This document shows positions 29,578 through 37,830 of a stretch of 51,729 nucleotides of DNA, piece after piece. The stretch lies in assembly GCA_903885165.1 (NCBI GenBank), contig CAISHO010000141.1, positions 1 through 51,729 of the forward strand, read 5' to 3'. Each line of letters starts with the position of its first letter. Position 1 is the stretch's first letter. Both the position numbers and the translations under genes were made by a program. Under the pieces are notes generated by a model, which was not told the origin of the DNA, searched no databases, and was given only the letters and a program-made list of their open reading frames with translations. The DNA is from an uncultured Nitrosomonadales bacterium (GTDB taxonomy: Bacteria; Pseudomonadota; Gammaproteobacteria; Burkholderiales; Gallionellaceae).

Positions 29578-30174
29578 ATGAAAAAAATATCTCGTTTTCT
29601 TTGTGCGCTGATTTTAATGGCCTCCGCCGCAGCCTCGGCGGCTGAACAAACTGCTGTGTTTGCCGGAGGTTGTTTCTGGGGCGTCGATGCGGTGTTCAAA
29701 CACGTCAAAGGAGTGAGCGACGTGGTCTCAGGCTATGCGGGCGGTGCGGCGTCAACCGCGCATTATGAACAGGTCAGCGATGGCGATACGGGGCACGCTG
29801 AAGCGGTGCGCATTCGTTTTGATCCGGCAAAGGTCAGCTATGCGCAATTGTTACAGGTATTTGTTAGTGTGTCGCACGATCCCACACAACTAAATCGCCA
29901 GGGGCCGGATGCCGGTAGCCAGTATCGCTCAGTGATTTTCTACACCAGTTCGGAGCAGCAAAAACTGGCCGACAGCTACATGCGCCAGCTGAGTGCCGCC
30001 AGAACTTTTGCCGCGCCCATCGTCACTCATGTAGTGCCGTTGCAAGCGTTTTATCCGGCGGAAGCGTATCACCAGAATTATCTGTCATTGCACCCTGATC
30101 AGCCCTATATCGTGTACTACGATTTGCCGAAACTCGCACAACTACGAAGACAGTTTCCGGCGTTGTATCAGTGA
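29578..30174 (+). CDS. msrA: Exported peptide-methionine (S)-S-oxide reductase MsrA, single-cysteine type
   Basis: Reduces methionine-S-sulfoxide. A Sec signal peptide (KKISRFLCALILMASAAASA, cleavage after about residue 22) sends it to the periplasm. The catalytic motif AGGCFWGVDAVF places the nucleophile at Cys32, and SGYAGG, TGHAEAV and YRSVIFY complete the active site. Cys32 is the only cysteine in the mature protein, so the usual C-terminal resolving cysteines are missing and an external reductant must act on the sulfenic acid. GGAG lies upstream of the ATG, and it is 17 bp after dipZ. It ends the operon. Confidence 0.95.
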   Translation: MKKISRFLCALILMASAAASAAEQTAVFAGGCFWGVDAVFKHVKGVSDVVSGYAGGAASTAHYEQVSDGDTGHAEAVRIRFDPAKVSYAQLLQVFVSVSHDPTQLNRQGPDAGSQYRSVIFYTSSEQQKLADSYMRQLSAARTFAAPIVTHVVPLQAFYPAEAYHQNYLSLHPDQPYIVYYDLPKLAQLRRQFPALYQ

Positions 30175-30249
30175 TTTATATCAAATGCTTTTATTTGCAA
30201 TATTTTGTATATTTATAAGTGGGTTCCGGATGTTTTTTTAAAAAAATTC

Positions 30250-30275
30250 GTAACCTTTTTTAAGGTTGTTCCGAA
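30250..30275 (+). promoter_or_regulatory. Predicted ECF sigma promoter for the DUF2282-DUF692 operon
   Basis: GTAACC at 30250-30255, a 16-base spacer starting with six T, and CGAA at 30272-30275, the same arrangement as at 27125-27150. The -35 sits in a small inverted repeat (AACCTT / AAGGTT). It lies in the 208-bp gap between msrA and the DUF2282 gene and would give a leader of about 100 bases, in which no further element was recognised. Confidence 0.78.
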
Positions 30276-30382
30276 TCCATCAGTGCATAGGAGATGAAAG
30301 CAAAATGATCGAATATGTATCGAGATAGTTAATCAGTTTTGTAATTTGGGGATTATCCCTGTTAACCTAAAGGAGTTTCAAC

Positions 30383-30667
30383 ATGAACAAGCAAGCGATT
30401 TTGACAACAGCCATCGGTGGTTTACTGGCATTGGGTCTGGCGGGGACGGCGAGTGCTGCAGATCATCCGATGGAGAAATGTTTCGGTATTTCCAAGGCTG
30501 GTATGAACGATTGCAGCAGCAAAAAATCAGGTCATTCCTGTGCGGGGCAGGCTACAAAGAACAGCGATGCCAACGATTTTGTCTCCGTACCTAAAGGAAC
30601 CTGCAACAAGATCGCCGGCGGGGTGTTGATGGAAAGCGGTGACATGATGATGAAAAAGGCGATGTAA
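30383..30667 (+). CDS. bufA: BufA-type DUF2282 precursor peptide (bufferin)
   Basis: A 94-residue small exported protein. The Sec signal peptide ends about residue 25 (LGLAGTASA). The mature part has the four-cysteine DUF2282 pattern at Cys33 (MEKCFGISKAG), Cys44 (NDCSSKK), Cys53 (SCAGQAT) and Cys74 (PKGTCNKIAGG), followed by a Met-rich end (MESGDMMMKKAM). Recent work on bufferins shows such peptides are modified at cysteines by MNIO enzymes and bind copper in the periplasm. AAAGGAG precedes the ATG. Its stop overlaps the bufB start by one base. This is the likely substrate of the DUF692 enzyme next to it. Confidence 0.92.
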   Translation: MNKQAILTTAIGGLLALGLAGTASAADHPMEKCFGISKAGMNDCSSKKSGHSCAGQATKNSDANDFVSVPKGTCNKIAGGVLMESGDMMMKKAM

Positions 30668-31500
30668 TGAATTTGCCCGCAAATGATCTGTTGCCGTGTT
30701 CTGCAGGGATAGGTTTGCGGGCGCCACATTACCGCGAAGTACTGGACACCTTGCCGGCCTTGGGTTGGGTGGAAGTGCACAACGAGAATTTTTTTGGCGG
30801 AGGCGCGCCGCTGCGTACCTTGCTCAAGGTGCGCGAACACTACCCCGTCAGCCTGCACGGCGTGGGTATGGGCTTGGCCTCAACTGCGCCATTGAATGAA
30901 CAGCATTTGTCAGCGCTGCAACGCTTATGTGATGCCGTGCAACCTGTCGCCATATCCGAGCATCTGTGCTGGAATTCGGCGGACGGTTTTGTGGTCAACG
31001 ATCTCTTGCCATTCCCCTACACCATGGAAGCGTTATCGCATGTGGCGCGTCGCATCGATCGCGTACAGGAAAAACTGGGTCGTCAGTTGCTGGTGGAAAA
31101 TCTGTCCAGTTATTTGTCTTTTGCTCAGAGCGAGATGACCGAGGGTGAATTTCTTGCCGAGCTGGTGCGCCGTACTGGTTGCGGCATTTTGTTTGATGTG
31201 GAAAATTTATACGTCAATGTGTGCAATCTCGGTGTGGATGCCAGGGCCTTTATCGATGTGATCCCGCATGAGGCGGTAAAGGAATATCACCTGGCCGGTT
31301 ACTCTGTCTGCGATGGCTGTCTGGTGGATACGCACAACCATCCTGTTTATCCTGAAGTGTGGGCCTTGTATGAGTATGTGTTACAGCACATAGGACCGCG
31401 ACCCACGTTAATCGAGTGGGACAGCGACATTCCCGCGCTGCCGGTGTTGTTAGCGGAAGCCGCGAAGGCGCAACTGCGTATGGATGGTTGTCATGAGTGA
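30667..31500 (+). CDS. bufB: BufB, DUF692-family multinuclear iron oxidase (MNIO) maturase
   Basis: A 277-residue TIM-barrel DUF692 enzyme. The metal ligands of MNIOs are visible in order: HGVGMGL (His), ISEHLCWN (Glu, His), LVENLSSYL (Glu, Asn), LFDVENLYVN (Asp, Asn), EYHLAGY (His), DTHNHPVYPE (Asp, His) and IEWDSDIP (Glu, Asp). MNIOs oxidise cysteine thiolates of a bound precursor; in bufferins they form thiooxazole-type rings. The one-base overlap with bufA and 8-base overlap with bufC indicate a coupled unit. Confidence 0.94.
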   Translation: MNLPANDLLPCSAGIGLRAPHYREVLDTLPALGWVEVHNENFFGGGAPLRTLLKVREHYPVSLHGVGMGLASTAPLNEQHLSALQRLCDAVQPVAISEHLCWNSADGFVVNDLLPFPYTMEALSHVARRIDRVQEKLGRQLLVENLSSYLSFAQSEMTEGEFLAELVRRTGCGILFDVENLYVNVCNLGVDARAFIDVIPHEAVKEYHLAGYSVCDGCLVDTHNHPVYPEVWALYEYVLQHIGPRPTLIEWDSDIPALPVLLAEAAKAQLRMDGCHE

Positions 31501-32269
31501 TCTGAATCAGACGCTGAGCCTTTTTGCGCGTGCCATCGTGTCTGGCGAGGCTGTTTCTACGGAAATAATCGCGGCATACCCGAATTACTCCTGTGATACC
31601 GCGATCGAGGTCTATCGCAACAATTATCGCGGGAATCTGCACGATGCGCTCGCGTGTGCCTATCCGGTCATCGTGCAGCTGGTGGGCGATGATTTTTTTC
31701 GATTTCTGGCAAAAAAATATATTGAATATAATCAATCATCAAGCACAAATATGCACGATTATGGCGCCGTGATGGCCAATTTTCTGGCGGACTTCGAGCC
31801 GGTTCGGCAATTACCCTATTTGCCGGACATGGCCAGGCTGGAGTGGGCATGTCATGTTGCCTACTATGCAGATGACCGGGTGCCGTTGTCGCTCGAATCG
31901 CTGGCGCAGATACCCGCAGCGCGCTATGCGGATTTAGTGTTGCAGACGGCAGGTCAGGTGATCCGTTCGAGTTTTCCGGTTGCGGCAATCTGGCAGGCGC
32001 ACCAATCCGCGATGAGTGAGGATTTTCATCTCGATCTGTCGGACGGACCTGGCATCTTTCTGGTGAGCCGCCGGGACTGCTTCGTTGAGGTCAGCGAGCT
32101 CTCCGTGTCTGATGCCGACTGGTTACAGCGCATCCAAAGTGGCCAATCGCTTGGTGCGGCAACCATGGAAACAATCGAGCGCTACCCGGATTTTGATTTG
32201 CAGGCAGCGCTACTCAACTTGCTCGCCTGTGCAGCCTTGACGAGTTTCAGTTTGGAGACGACAACATGA
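31493..32269 (+). CDS. bufC: BufC, DUF2063 partner protein of the MNIO
   Basis: A 258-residue DUF2063 protein. The N-terminal helical domain (LNQTLSLFARAIVSGEA, then EVYRNNYRGNLHDALACAYPVIVQLVGDDFF) is the family signature, once labelled a putative DNA-binding domain but shown in RiPP systems to serve as the precursor-recognition partner of the DUF692 enzyme. The C-terminal half is less conserved. The ATG at 31493 lies inside the bufB stop region (8-base overlap); an ATG at 31484 would add three residues. doxX overlaps its stop by 4 bases. Confidence 0.92.
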   Translation: MSDLNQTLSLFARAIVSGEAVSTEIIAAYPNYSCDTAIEVYRNNYRGNLHDALACAYPVIVQLVGDDFFRFLAKKYIEYNQSSSTNMHDYGAVMANFLADFEPVRQLPYLPDMARLEWACHVAYYADDRVPLSLESLAQIPAARYADLVLQTAGQVIRSSFPVAAIWQAHQSAMSEDFHLDLSDGPGIFLVSRRDCFVEVSELSVSDADWLQRIQSGQSLGAATMETIERYPDFDLQAALLNLLACAALTSFSLETTT

Positions 32270-32730
32270 GAGGGATCTTGCGACTCTATTTCCGCGCCTC
32301 ACGCTGGCCTGAATATCTGGCGCCGCTACTCGATCTGGGTTTGCGTCTATTTCTGGCGACAGTGTTTTTTAAATCGGGACTGACCAAAATACAGAACTGG
32401 GACAGCACACTGTATTTATTTAGCGATGTCTATCAGGTGCCGCTGCTCAATCCGGAATGGGCGGCTTATCTGGCAACCGGCGGGGAGTTAGGCTTGCCGG
32501 TGCTGCTGGCGGCAGGATTGTTCGGGCGTTTCGCCGCTGCAGGTTTGTTCATTCTCAATCTGGTCGCCGTCATCTCGTACTATCCGGAGTTGAGCGAGGC
32601 AGGGATCAACCAGCATCTATACTGGGGAATACTGCTGGCTGTGCTGTTGATCCTCAGCCGGAACACCTGTTCAATAGACCGTTGGCTGGAGCTAAATTTC
32701 ACCAATACGGGCGATGAAGCGCTTTTATAG
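32266..32730 (+). CDS. DoxX-family membrane protein
   Basis: A 154-residue membrane protein with four predicted helices and the DoxX family motif LLDLGLRLFLATVFFKSGLTKI near the N-terminus. DoxX proteins commonly close DUF2282-DUF692-DUF2063 operons; they may handle quinol or thiol redox at the membrane, but no activity is firmly tied to bufferins. The start overlaps the bufC stop (ATGA). It converges with purU; the 74-bp gap shows no clear terminator. Confidence 0.9.
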   Translation: MRGILRLYFRASRWPEYLAPLLDLGLRLFLATVFFKSGLTKIQNWDSTLYLFSDVYQVPLLNPEWAAYLATGGELGLPVLLAAGLFGRFAAAGLFILNLVAVISYYPELSEAGINQHLYWGILLAVLLILSRNTCSIDRWLELNFTNTGDEALL

Positions 32731-32804
32731 GGAGTTACCTGCATTTCACCACCCGGAAAAGGCTGGCAACGATCCACATTCCGATGATCGTGCCGAATGA
32801 AGCC

Positions 32805-33653
32805 TTATTTGAATACGATGGTCTTGTTTCCGCACACCAGCACGCGGTCTTCGACGTGATAACGCAGGCCGCGCGAGAGCACGGTCTTTTCGATGTCGCG
32901 CCCGTAGCGCACCAGATCATCCACCGTGTCGCCGTGGTCGATGCGCACCGTGTCCTGTTCGATGATCGGACCTGCATCCAGTTCATCGGTGACGTAATGA
33001 CAGGTAGCGCCGATCAACTTCACGCCGCGCTGATGGGCCTGATGATAAGGTTTCGCGCCGACGAAGGAGGGCAGGAAACTGTGGTGGATGTTGATGATGC
33101 GACCGGAATAGCGCTGGCACAGGAAGGGAGGCAAAATCTGCATGAAGCGCGCCAGCACCATGGTGTCGCCCTGATATTCGTCGAACAGGGCGGCAATGCG
33201 CTCGAAGGCGGCGAGTTTATCGGTCATTTCCACATGGATAAACGGAATGCCGTGCCATTCAACAAAGCCCCTCAAATCCTCATGGTTGGAAATCACGCAG
33301 GGAATATCGACGTTTAATTCCTTGCTGCGCCAGCGATGTAACAGATCATCCAGACAATGATCCTGACGGCTCACCAGTATCACCAGACGCTTGTTGCGTG
33401 CGGAATCAGTCAATTGCCAGCTCATCGCGAACTCCTCAGCCAGCGGGGAAAACAATCGGCTAAACTCGTTCACATCGAAAGGCAGCGAGTCGGCGCGAAT
33501 TTCCTGTCTCATGAAGAAGCGCTGCTCATCCTGTTCGGTGTGATAACTCGCTTCGACGATAAAGCCGCCGTGCTGCGCGATGAAGCCTGTTACCGCAGCA
33601 ATAATACCGGCGCGGTCAGGACAGGAGATGGTCAGAGTGTAGTGGCGAGTCAT
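32805..33653 (-). CDS. purU: Formyltetrahydrofolate deformylase
   Basis: Hydrolyses 10-formyl-THF to formate and THF, balancing one-carbon pools and feeding formate-dependent purine synthesis. It has 282 residues: an N-terminal ACT domain (YTLTISCPDRAGIIAAVTGFI) and a formyltransferase-like domain with INIHHSFLPSFVGAKPYHQA and GATCHYVTDELDAGPIIEQD, which contain the catalytic Asn/His/Asp set of this fold. The ATG start is clear. A methyltransferase gene begins upstream on the same strand after a 27-bp gap. Confidence 0.96.
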   Translation of the reverse strand: MTRHYTLTISCPDRAGIIAAVTGFIAQHGGFIVEASYHTEQDEQRFFMRQEIRADSLPFDVNEFSRLFSPLAEEFAMSWQLTDSARNKRLVILVSRQDHCLDDLLHRWRSKELNVDIPCVISNHEDLRGFVEWHGIPFIHVEMTDKLAAFERIAALFDEYQGDTMVLARFMQILPPFLCQRYSGRIINIHHSFLPSFVGAKPYHQAHQRGVKLIGATCHYVTDELDAGPIIEQDTVRIDHGDTVDDLVRYGRDIEKTVLSRGLRYHVEDRVLVCGNKTIVFK

Positions 33654-33663
33654 GCTGTGCTTT

Positions 33664-33684
33664 CAATCAGTATTCAGTATTCAG
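33664..33684. repeat. Short 7-base-period tract at the methyltransferase stop
   Basis: Reads CAATCAG, TATTCAG, TATTCAG, ending over the stop of the adjacent minus-strand methyltransferase gene. It has the same unit length as the other degenerate heptamer tracts in the window but a different unit. Confidence 0.5.
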
Positions 33685-34391
33685 GATTTTCTTAGCAGAT
33701 CGACACGTATCGGCATTTGGAAATCAGCTCCTGTAGGCGTCATGTGCTTTTCAAAAGCCGATCTGACATCATCCAGCAGGGTTGCGGATAAACGATGGTC
33801 GGTATGCGTAACCTTGATGACCTGCTGTTCGAGCTGATCGAAGTTTTCAAAGTGTATAGGCTGCGAAAAAAATGTTTGTTGCACAAGTGAGAATTGACCA
33901 GATGAAACGGCGTTTTTCACTGCTGCAAACGCCAGCTCACGAACGGTCTGTTCGTCGTGAAACAGCCTTAAAATTTCGTTGAATTCACCGGCAAATACCG
34001 GTTCGGAAATATATACCATGCCGCCCGGTTTTAAAACCCGGTGTATTTCCGAGAAAGCAATCTCCATCAATTCTGCCGGCACGTGATGCAGTGATTTAAA
34101 CATCAACACCAGATCGAAGCTGGCATTGCTAGCCGGGATATTTTCAGCACCGCCGTGTTCGAAACGGATATTTTTGCCAGCCGTGCTGGTTTTGTGGATG
34201 GCCAGTTGCGTCTCATCCACCTCAAGGGCGAGTATCGAGGCTGCCTTTTGTGCGATTAAATAGGTTTTTTCCGCTTTCCCGCAACCCAGTTCTAGGACGC
34301 TTGCGCCTTGCAGTGTCAGCAGCCTGGCTATCACATCGGCTTCGTGCTCAACCGGGCTTGCTACGGAGTTTGAAATATACATTGGGTTCAT
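33681..34391 (-). CDS. Class I SAM-dependent methyltransferase, substrate unknown
   Basis: A 236-residue protein with a full class I methyltransferase core: motif I VLELGCGKAEKTYLIAQ (about residues 34-50), an acidic strand end LALEVDE, FDLVLMFKSLHHV (motif II region) and RVLKPGGMVYISEPVFAGEF. It resembles the Methyltransf_11/25 (UbiE/COQ5-like) group. No pathway neighbour identifies its substrate: purU lies downstream, a glutaredoxin-like gene upstream. The start is ATG at 34391, and a 7-base-period tract overlaps its stop. Confidence 0.85.
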   Translation of the reverse strand: MNPMYISNSVASPVEHEADVIARLLTLQGASVLELGCGKAEKTYLIAQKAASILALEVDETQLAIHKTSTAGKNIRFEHGGAENIPASNASFDLVLMFKSLHHVPAELMEIAFSEIHRVLKPGGMVYISEPVFAGEFNEILRLFHDEQTVRELAFAAVKNAVSSGQFSLVQQTFFSQPIHFENFDQLEQQVIKVTHTDHRLSATLLDDVRSAFEKHMTPTGADFQMPIRVDLLRKS

Positions 34392-34421
34392 GCTGGATCC
34401 TTGGTAATAAATCCTGTGCGG

Positions 34422-34805
34422 TTAGGCATTTTGGAAGCGCTGTTGCAAATAGCGGATGATATCGCCAGATTCATAGAGCCACTGGACTTTGCCCGACTGG
34501 TCGGTGATTTGCAAACATGGCGTCTGAATTTTTCCGCCGCCCAGCATTAGGTCATCGCGGTGCTTAGTGTCATGCTGCGCATCGCGCAAGGCGATCGGCA
34601 GGGACAATCTGGCCATTTCGTGTCGTACCTTGATGCAAAACGGGCAGGTTTTAAAGTGATAGAGAGCGAGTTTTTCGCAGTCCTGATCGATTTTTTTTTG
34701 TGCTTCAGACGGGCGAACCATCCCTTTGGGTGTTGCCAGGCTGGACCATAACAGCATGAAAGGCATCAAGATCAGGCGCAGGGTACGGAAAAATATTTTT
34801 ATCAT
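34422..34805 (-). CDS. Membrane-anchored glutaredoxin-like protein (CPFC)
   Basis: A 127-residue protein. The N-terminal ~25 residues form a hydrophobic anchor or signal (IFFRTLRLILMPFMLLWSSLA). The soluble domain is glutaredoxin/GST-N-like with the active site TCPFCIKV (Cys54/Cys57) and the closing QWLYESGDIIRYLQQRF. It should exchange electrons with glutathione; gshA lies about 3 kb away on the other strand. Whether the domain faces the periplasm or cytosol is unclear: a weak basic N-terminus favours an inside anchor. It is 3 bp from the murI stop, so co-transcribed. Confidence 0.85.
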   Translation of the reverse strand: MIKIFFRTLRLILMPFMLLWSSLATPKGMVRPSEAQKKIDQDCEKLALYHFKTCPFCIKVRHEMARLSLPIALRDAQHDTKHRDDLMLGGGKIQTPCLQITDQSGKVQWLYESGDIIRYLQQRFQNA

Positions 34806-34808
34806 TTT

Positions 34809-35606
34809 TTACTTAAAGTCAGAAGGTAAGGATTGAGCTTCAATAGTGCTTCCCCATAGTGACGACATGGTGCGCGTAGCCTGTGCACAATCGCCGCTAG
34901 TGTAAAAGAACTCGTCGGGTTGAGCTGCTGTCCGGCATGGTAGCTCGCTCAACAAACGGCGTTGTAAATGGCGCGCGACCGCCTCGCCGGTATCGATTAG
35001 GGTGATATGTTCGCCCACTACGTCGCGGATCAGATTGCTTAGAAAAGGATAGTGAGTGCAGCCGAGTATCAGTGTATCAGCTCCCCGTGCCAGTAGCGGT
35101 GTAGTGTAGCGTTCAATTAGTTCGCGGGTTCGGATGCCGTGCAGATCGCCGGATTCGACCTGCTCGACCAGCCCCGGGCAACCTTGTGTGACGATTTTGA
35201 CTTCTCCAGCGTAGCGCTCAAGCAGCGCTGCGAAGCGTGCGCTTTCCAGTGTGCCTATGGTCGCCAGCACGCCGACAATGCCGCTTTTTGTGGCTGCAAC
35301 AGCCGGTTTGACCGCTGGCTCCATGCCGACGATAGGCAAATTGAACTGACTGCGCAAGGTGGCAGCCGCTGCCGCAGTCGCCGTGTTACAGGCGATCACG
35401 ATGGCATCTGCGCCTTGTTCAATCAGGAAACGGGTGAGAGTGATGGCTCTGTGTTCGATGTAGTGCGCCGACTTGTCGCCGTAAGGGACATGGGCTGAAT
35501 CGGCAACATAAATTAGGCGTTCATTCGGCAAGGTCTGGCGAATGTGGTGCAGCACGGAGAGTCCGCCGACACCGGAATCAAATACGCCGATTACACCTGT
35601 AGTCAT
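34809..35606 (-). CDS. murI: Glutamate racemase
   Basis: Provides D-glutamate for peptidoglycan. A 265-residue Asp/Glu racemase fold with both catalytic cysteine regions: VIACNTATAAAAATLR (N-terminal Cys) and LILGCTHYPFL (C-terminal Cys), plus IGVFDSGVGGLSVL near the start and YVADSAHVPYG. The ATG at 35606 is preferred over a GTG one codon earlier. It lies upstream of the glutaredoxin-like gene. Confidence 0.96.
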   Translation of the reverse strand: MTTGVIGVFDSGVGGLSVLHHIRQTLPNERLIYVADSAHVPYGDKSAHYIEHRAITLTRFLIEQGADAIVIACNTATAAAAATLRSQFNLPIVGMEPAVKPAVAATKSGIVGVLATIGTLESARFAALLERYAGEVKIVTQGCPGLVEQVESGDLHGIRTRELIERYTTPLLARGADTLILGCTHYPFLSNLIRDVVGEHITLIDTGEAVARHLQRRLLSELPCRTAAQPDEFFYTSGDCAQATRTMSSLWGSTIEAQSLPSDFK

Positions 35607-35672
35607 CACTTAAACACCTGACATCCCCGCCGCAACTTGCTCTCGAGTGAGGCTGGGGGATAACGTTTGGAG

Positions 35673-37271
35673 TTAAACCGCCATACCCTGGTCGCGCAGG
35701 TATTCTTCATACGTGCCGTGGTAGTCGGTGACGCCCTTAGACGTGATTTCGATGATGCGCGTGGCCAGCGACGAGACGAATTCGCGATCATGGCTCACGA
35801 AGACCACGGTTCCCTTGTATTCGAGCAGCGCGGTGTTGAGCGCTTCGATGGATTCCATGTCCATATGGTTGGTCGGTTCATCCATCAGCAGCACATTGTT
35901 GCGTTGCAACATCAGCTTGCCGAATAACAGGCGACCCTTTTCACCCCCGGACAGTACCTTCACCGGTTTGTGCGCATCGTCACCGGAGAACAGCAAACGG
36001 CCCAACGTGGCGCGCACGGTCTGGTCATCGTCGTTAGGGCCGCGCCAGTAGGTCATCCAGTCCGTCATGATCTTGTCTTCGGCGAACTCGCTGTAGCTGT
36101 CCTGCGCGTAGTAACCGATCTTGGCTTTTTCCGTCCACTTGATGACGCCGTAGTCGGGTGTCAGATCGCCGGCCAGACAGCGCAGCAACGTGGTTTTACC
36201 GATACCGTTAGGGCCGATGATGGCCACTTTCTCGCCCGCATCGACGCGCAAATTGACGTTCGAGTACAGCACGCGATCGAAACCCTTGGATAAACTCTCG
36301 ACTTCTACCGCAGTGCGGTGCAGTTTTTCACGGTCATCGTATTCAAAACGGATAAACGGATACTGGCGGCTGGACGGTTTGATGTCTTCGATCTTGATCT
36401 TGTCGATCTGACGGGCACGGGACGTCGCCTGTTTAGCCTTGGAAGCATTGGCCGAGAAACGCGCCACGAAAGCTTTGAGTTCGGCGACTTTTTCCTTTGC
36501 CTTGGTGTTGTCAGCCGATTGTTGTTCACGCGCCTGAGTGGAGGCCAGCATGTAATCGTCGTAAGTGCCGGGATAAGTGGTGATCTTGCCGTAGTCCAGA
36601 TCGGACATGTGGGTGCAGACGCTGTTCAGGAAGTGGCGGTCATGGGAGATAATCACCATGGTGCAGGTGCGCGCGTTGAGGATGTTTTCCAGCCAGCGGA
36701 TGGTGTTGATATCCAGATTGTTGGTCGGTTCATCCAAGAGCAGGATGTCCGGATTGGAGAACAGTGCCTGCGCCAGCAATACCCGCAGCTTGAAGCCGGG
36801 GGCGACTGAACTCATCGGGCCGTTGTGCAATTCGATCGCAATGCCCAGACCCAGCAGCAATTCGCCGGCACGCGCTTCGGCGGTGTAGCCGTCGTATTCG
36901 GCAAACTCGGCTTCCAGATCGGCTGCGCGCATGTAGTCTTCTTCGGAGGCATCCGGATTCGCGTAAATCCCATCGCGCTCAGACATCACCGCCCACATTT
37001 CATCATGCCCCATCATCACCACATCGAGCACGCGATTCTCTTCATAGGCGTACTGATCCTGACGCAGTTTACCCAGACGTTCGCTCTTGTCCAGCATCAC
37101 CTCGCCTGAAGTTTGTACCAGATCGCGGCCCAGAATCTTCATAAAGGTGGATTTTCCGCAACCGTTCGCGCCGATCAGGCCATAGCGGTTGCCGTTGCCG
37201 AATTTAACGGAAACGTTCTCGAACAAGGGCTTGGCCCCGAATTGCATGGTGATATTTGCTGTGGAAAGCAT
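35673..37271 (-). CDS. ybiT: ABC-F family ATPase of the YbiT subgroup
   Basis: A 532-residue soluble protein with two ABC domains and no membrane part, the length of E. coli YbiT. Walker A motifs are [15 protein letters not shown] and [15 protein letters not shown]; Walker B are [13 protein letters not shown] and [13 protein letters not shown]. The first signature is VAPGFKLR instead of LSGG, as in YbiT; the second is [10 protein letters not shown]. The interdomain linker has the charged helix [24 protein letters not shown] proteins bind the ribosomal E-site and rescue difficult translation; the exact task of YbiT is less defined. ATG start; murI follows downstream on the same strand, about 65 bp away. 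Confidence 0.95.
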   Translation of the reverse strand: MLSTANITMQFGAKPLFENVSVKFGNGNRYGLIGANGCGKSTFMKILGRDLVQTSGEVMLDKSERLGKLRQDQYAYEENRVLDVVMMGHDEMWAVMSERDGIYANPDASEEDYMRAADLEAEFAEYDGYTAEARAGELLLGLGIAIELHNGPMSSVAPGFKLRVLLAQALFSNPDILLLDEPTNNLDINTIRWLENILNARTCTMVIISHDRHFLNSVCTHMSDLDYGKITTYPGTYDDYMLASTQAREQQSADNTKAKEKVAELKAFVARFSANASKAKQATSRARQIDKIKIEDIKPSSRQYPFIRFEYDDREKLHRTAVEVESLSKGFDRVLYSNVNLRVDAGEKVAIIGPNGIGKTTLLRCLAGDLTPDYGVIKWTEKAKIGYYAQDSYSEFAEDKIMTDWMTYWRGPNDDDQTVRATLGRLLFSGDDAHKPVKVLSGGEKGRLLFGKLMLQRNNVLLMDEPTNHMDMESIEALNTALLEYKGTVVFVSHDREFVSSLATRIIEITSKGVTDYHGTYEEYLRDQGMAV

Positions 37272-37493
37272 GAAAAACTCAATCTTGAAAATTTTTGGAG
37301 CGCAATTTTAACACTGTGCGCCGATTGTGCCGCGACTAAAATGCGCAATCCGGTTGATTAAAATAACAAAATTTACTATTTAATCGAAATTTAAGGCGTT
37401 GACGTTAGCTACAAACTCCAAAAGTCATGATTGATGAATTATGTGATGAGTCACCTTGGCGCTCCGCACCAAAGCCCCTGTGCGCCGCCGAAG

Positions 37494-37735
37494 ATAGTCA
37501 GCAAACAACGGTGTTGTTGGGCGAGGACTGTTTGAGCACGTGGCCGCGCGGCGGATCGTGCGAGTTCCGCAGCCCCGTTGTTTGTTGGCTATCGAGGGAA
37601 TCCCGCCTGCCTGCCGCAGGCTGGGCAGGCATGGGCGGTAAGCCGGGGTCGCCTTTTCTTGGGTTACTTTCTTTTGGCGACGCAAAAGAAAGTAACCCGC
37701 TGTCGGGCGGCCACCGGCGAAGTTGATTGGAATGT
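37494..37735. repeat. Nested palindromic genomic repeat between ybiT and gshA
   Basis: The 559-bp spacer 37272-37830 contains no convincing gene. It holds an imperfect 18-bp inverted pair (37494-37511 / 37575-37592, two mismatches), a GC-rich palindrome near 37604-37631, and a perfect 16-bp inverted repeat (37661-37676 / 37683-37698) with loop GCGACG. The layout resembles long palindromic repeats scattered in many proteobacterial genomes. The ybiT promoter lies left of it and the gshA promoter right of it. Confidence 0.75.
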
Positions 37736-37830
37736 TATAGGAGGTGATTGAGGTCACAGTTAACGCTAATAAAGCCTATCCTTCGGCAGACTGCTAGAAT
37801 GCGCGTAGTTAACTAAATTGCAAAAAACTC

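Noticed and set aside
37693-37720. GTAACC followed by CGAA in the palindromic repeat
   Set aside because: The spacing is about 20 bases and the GTAACC is part of a perfect hairpin arm.
37425-37757. Open frames of about 100 codons on both strands in the ybiT-gshA spacer
   Set aside because: They fall across the palindromic repeat and read as repeat translations with no family features or ribosome site.
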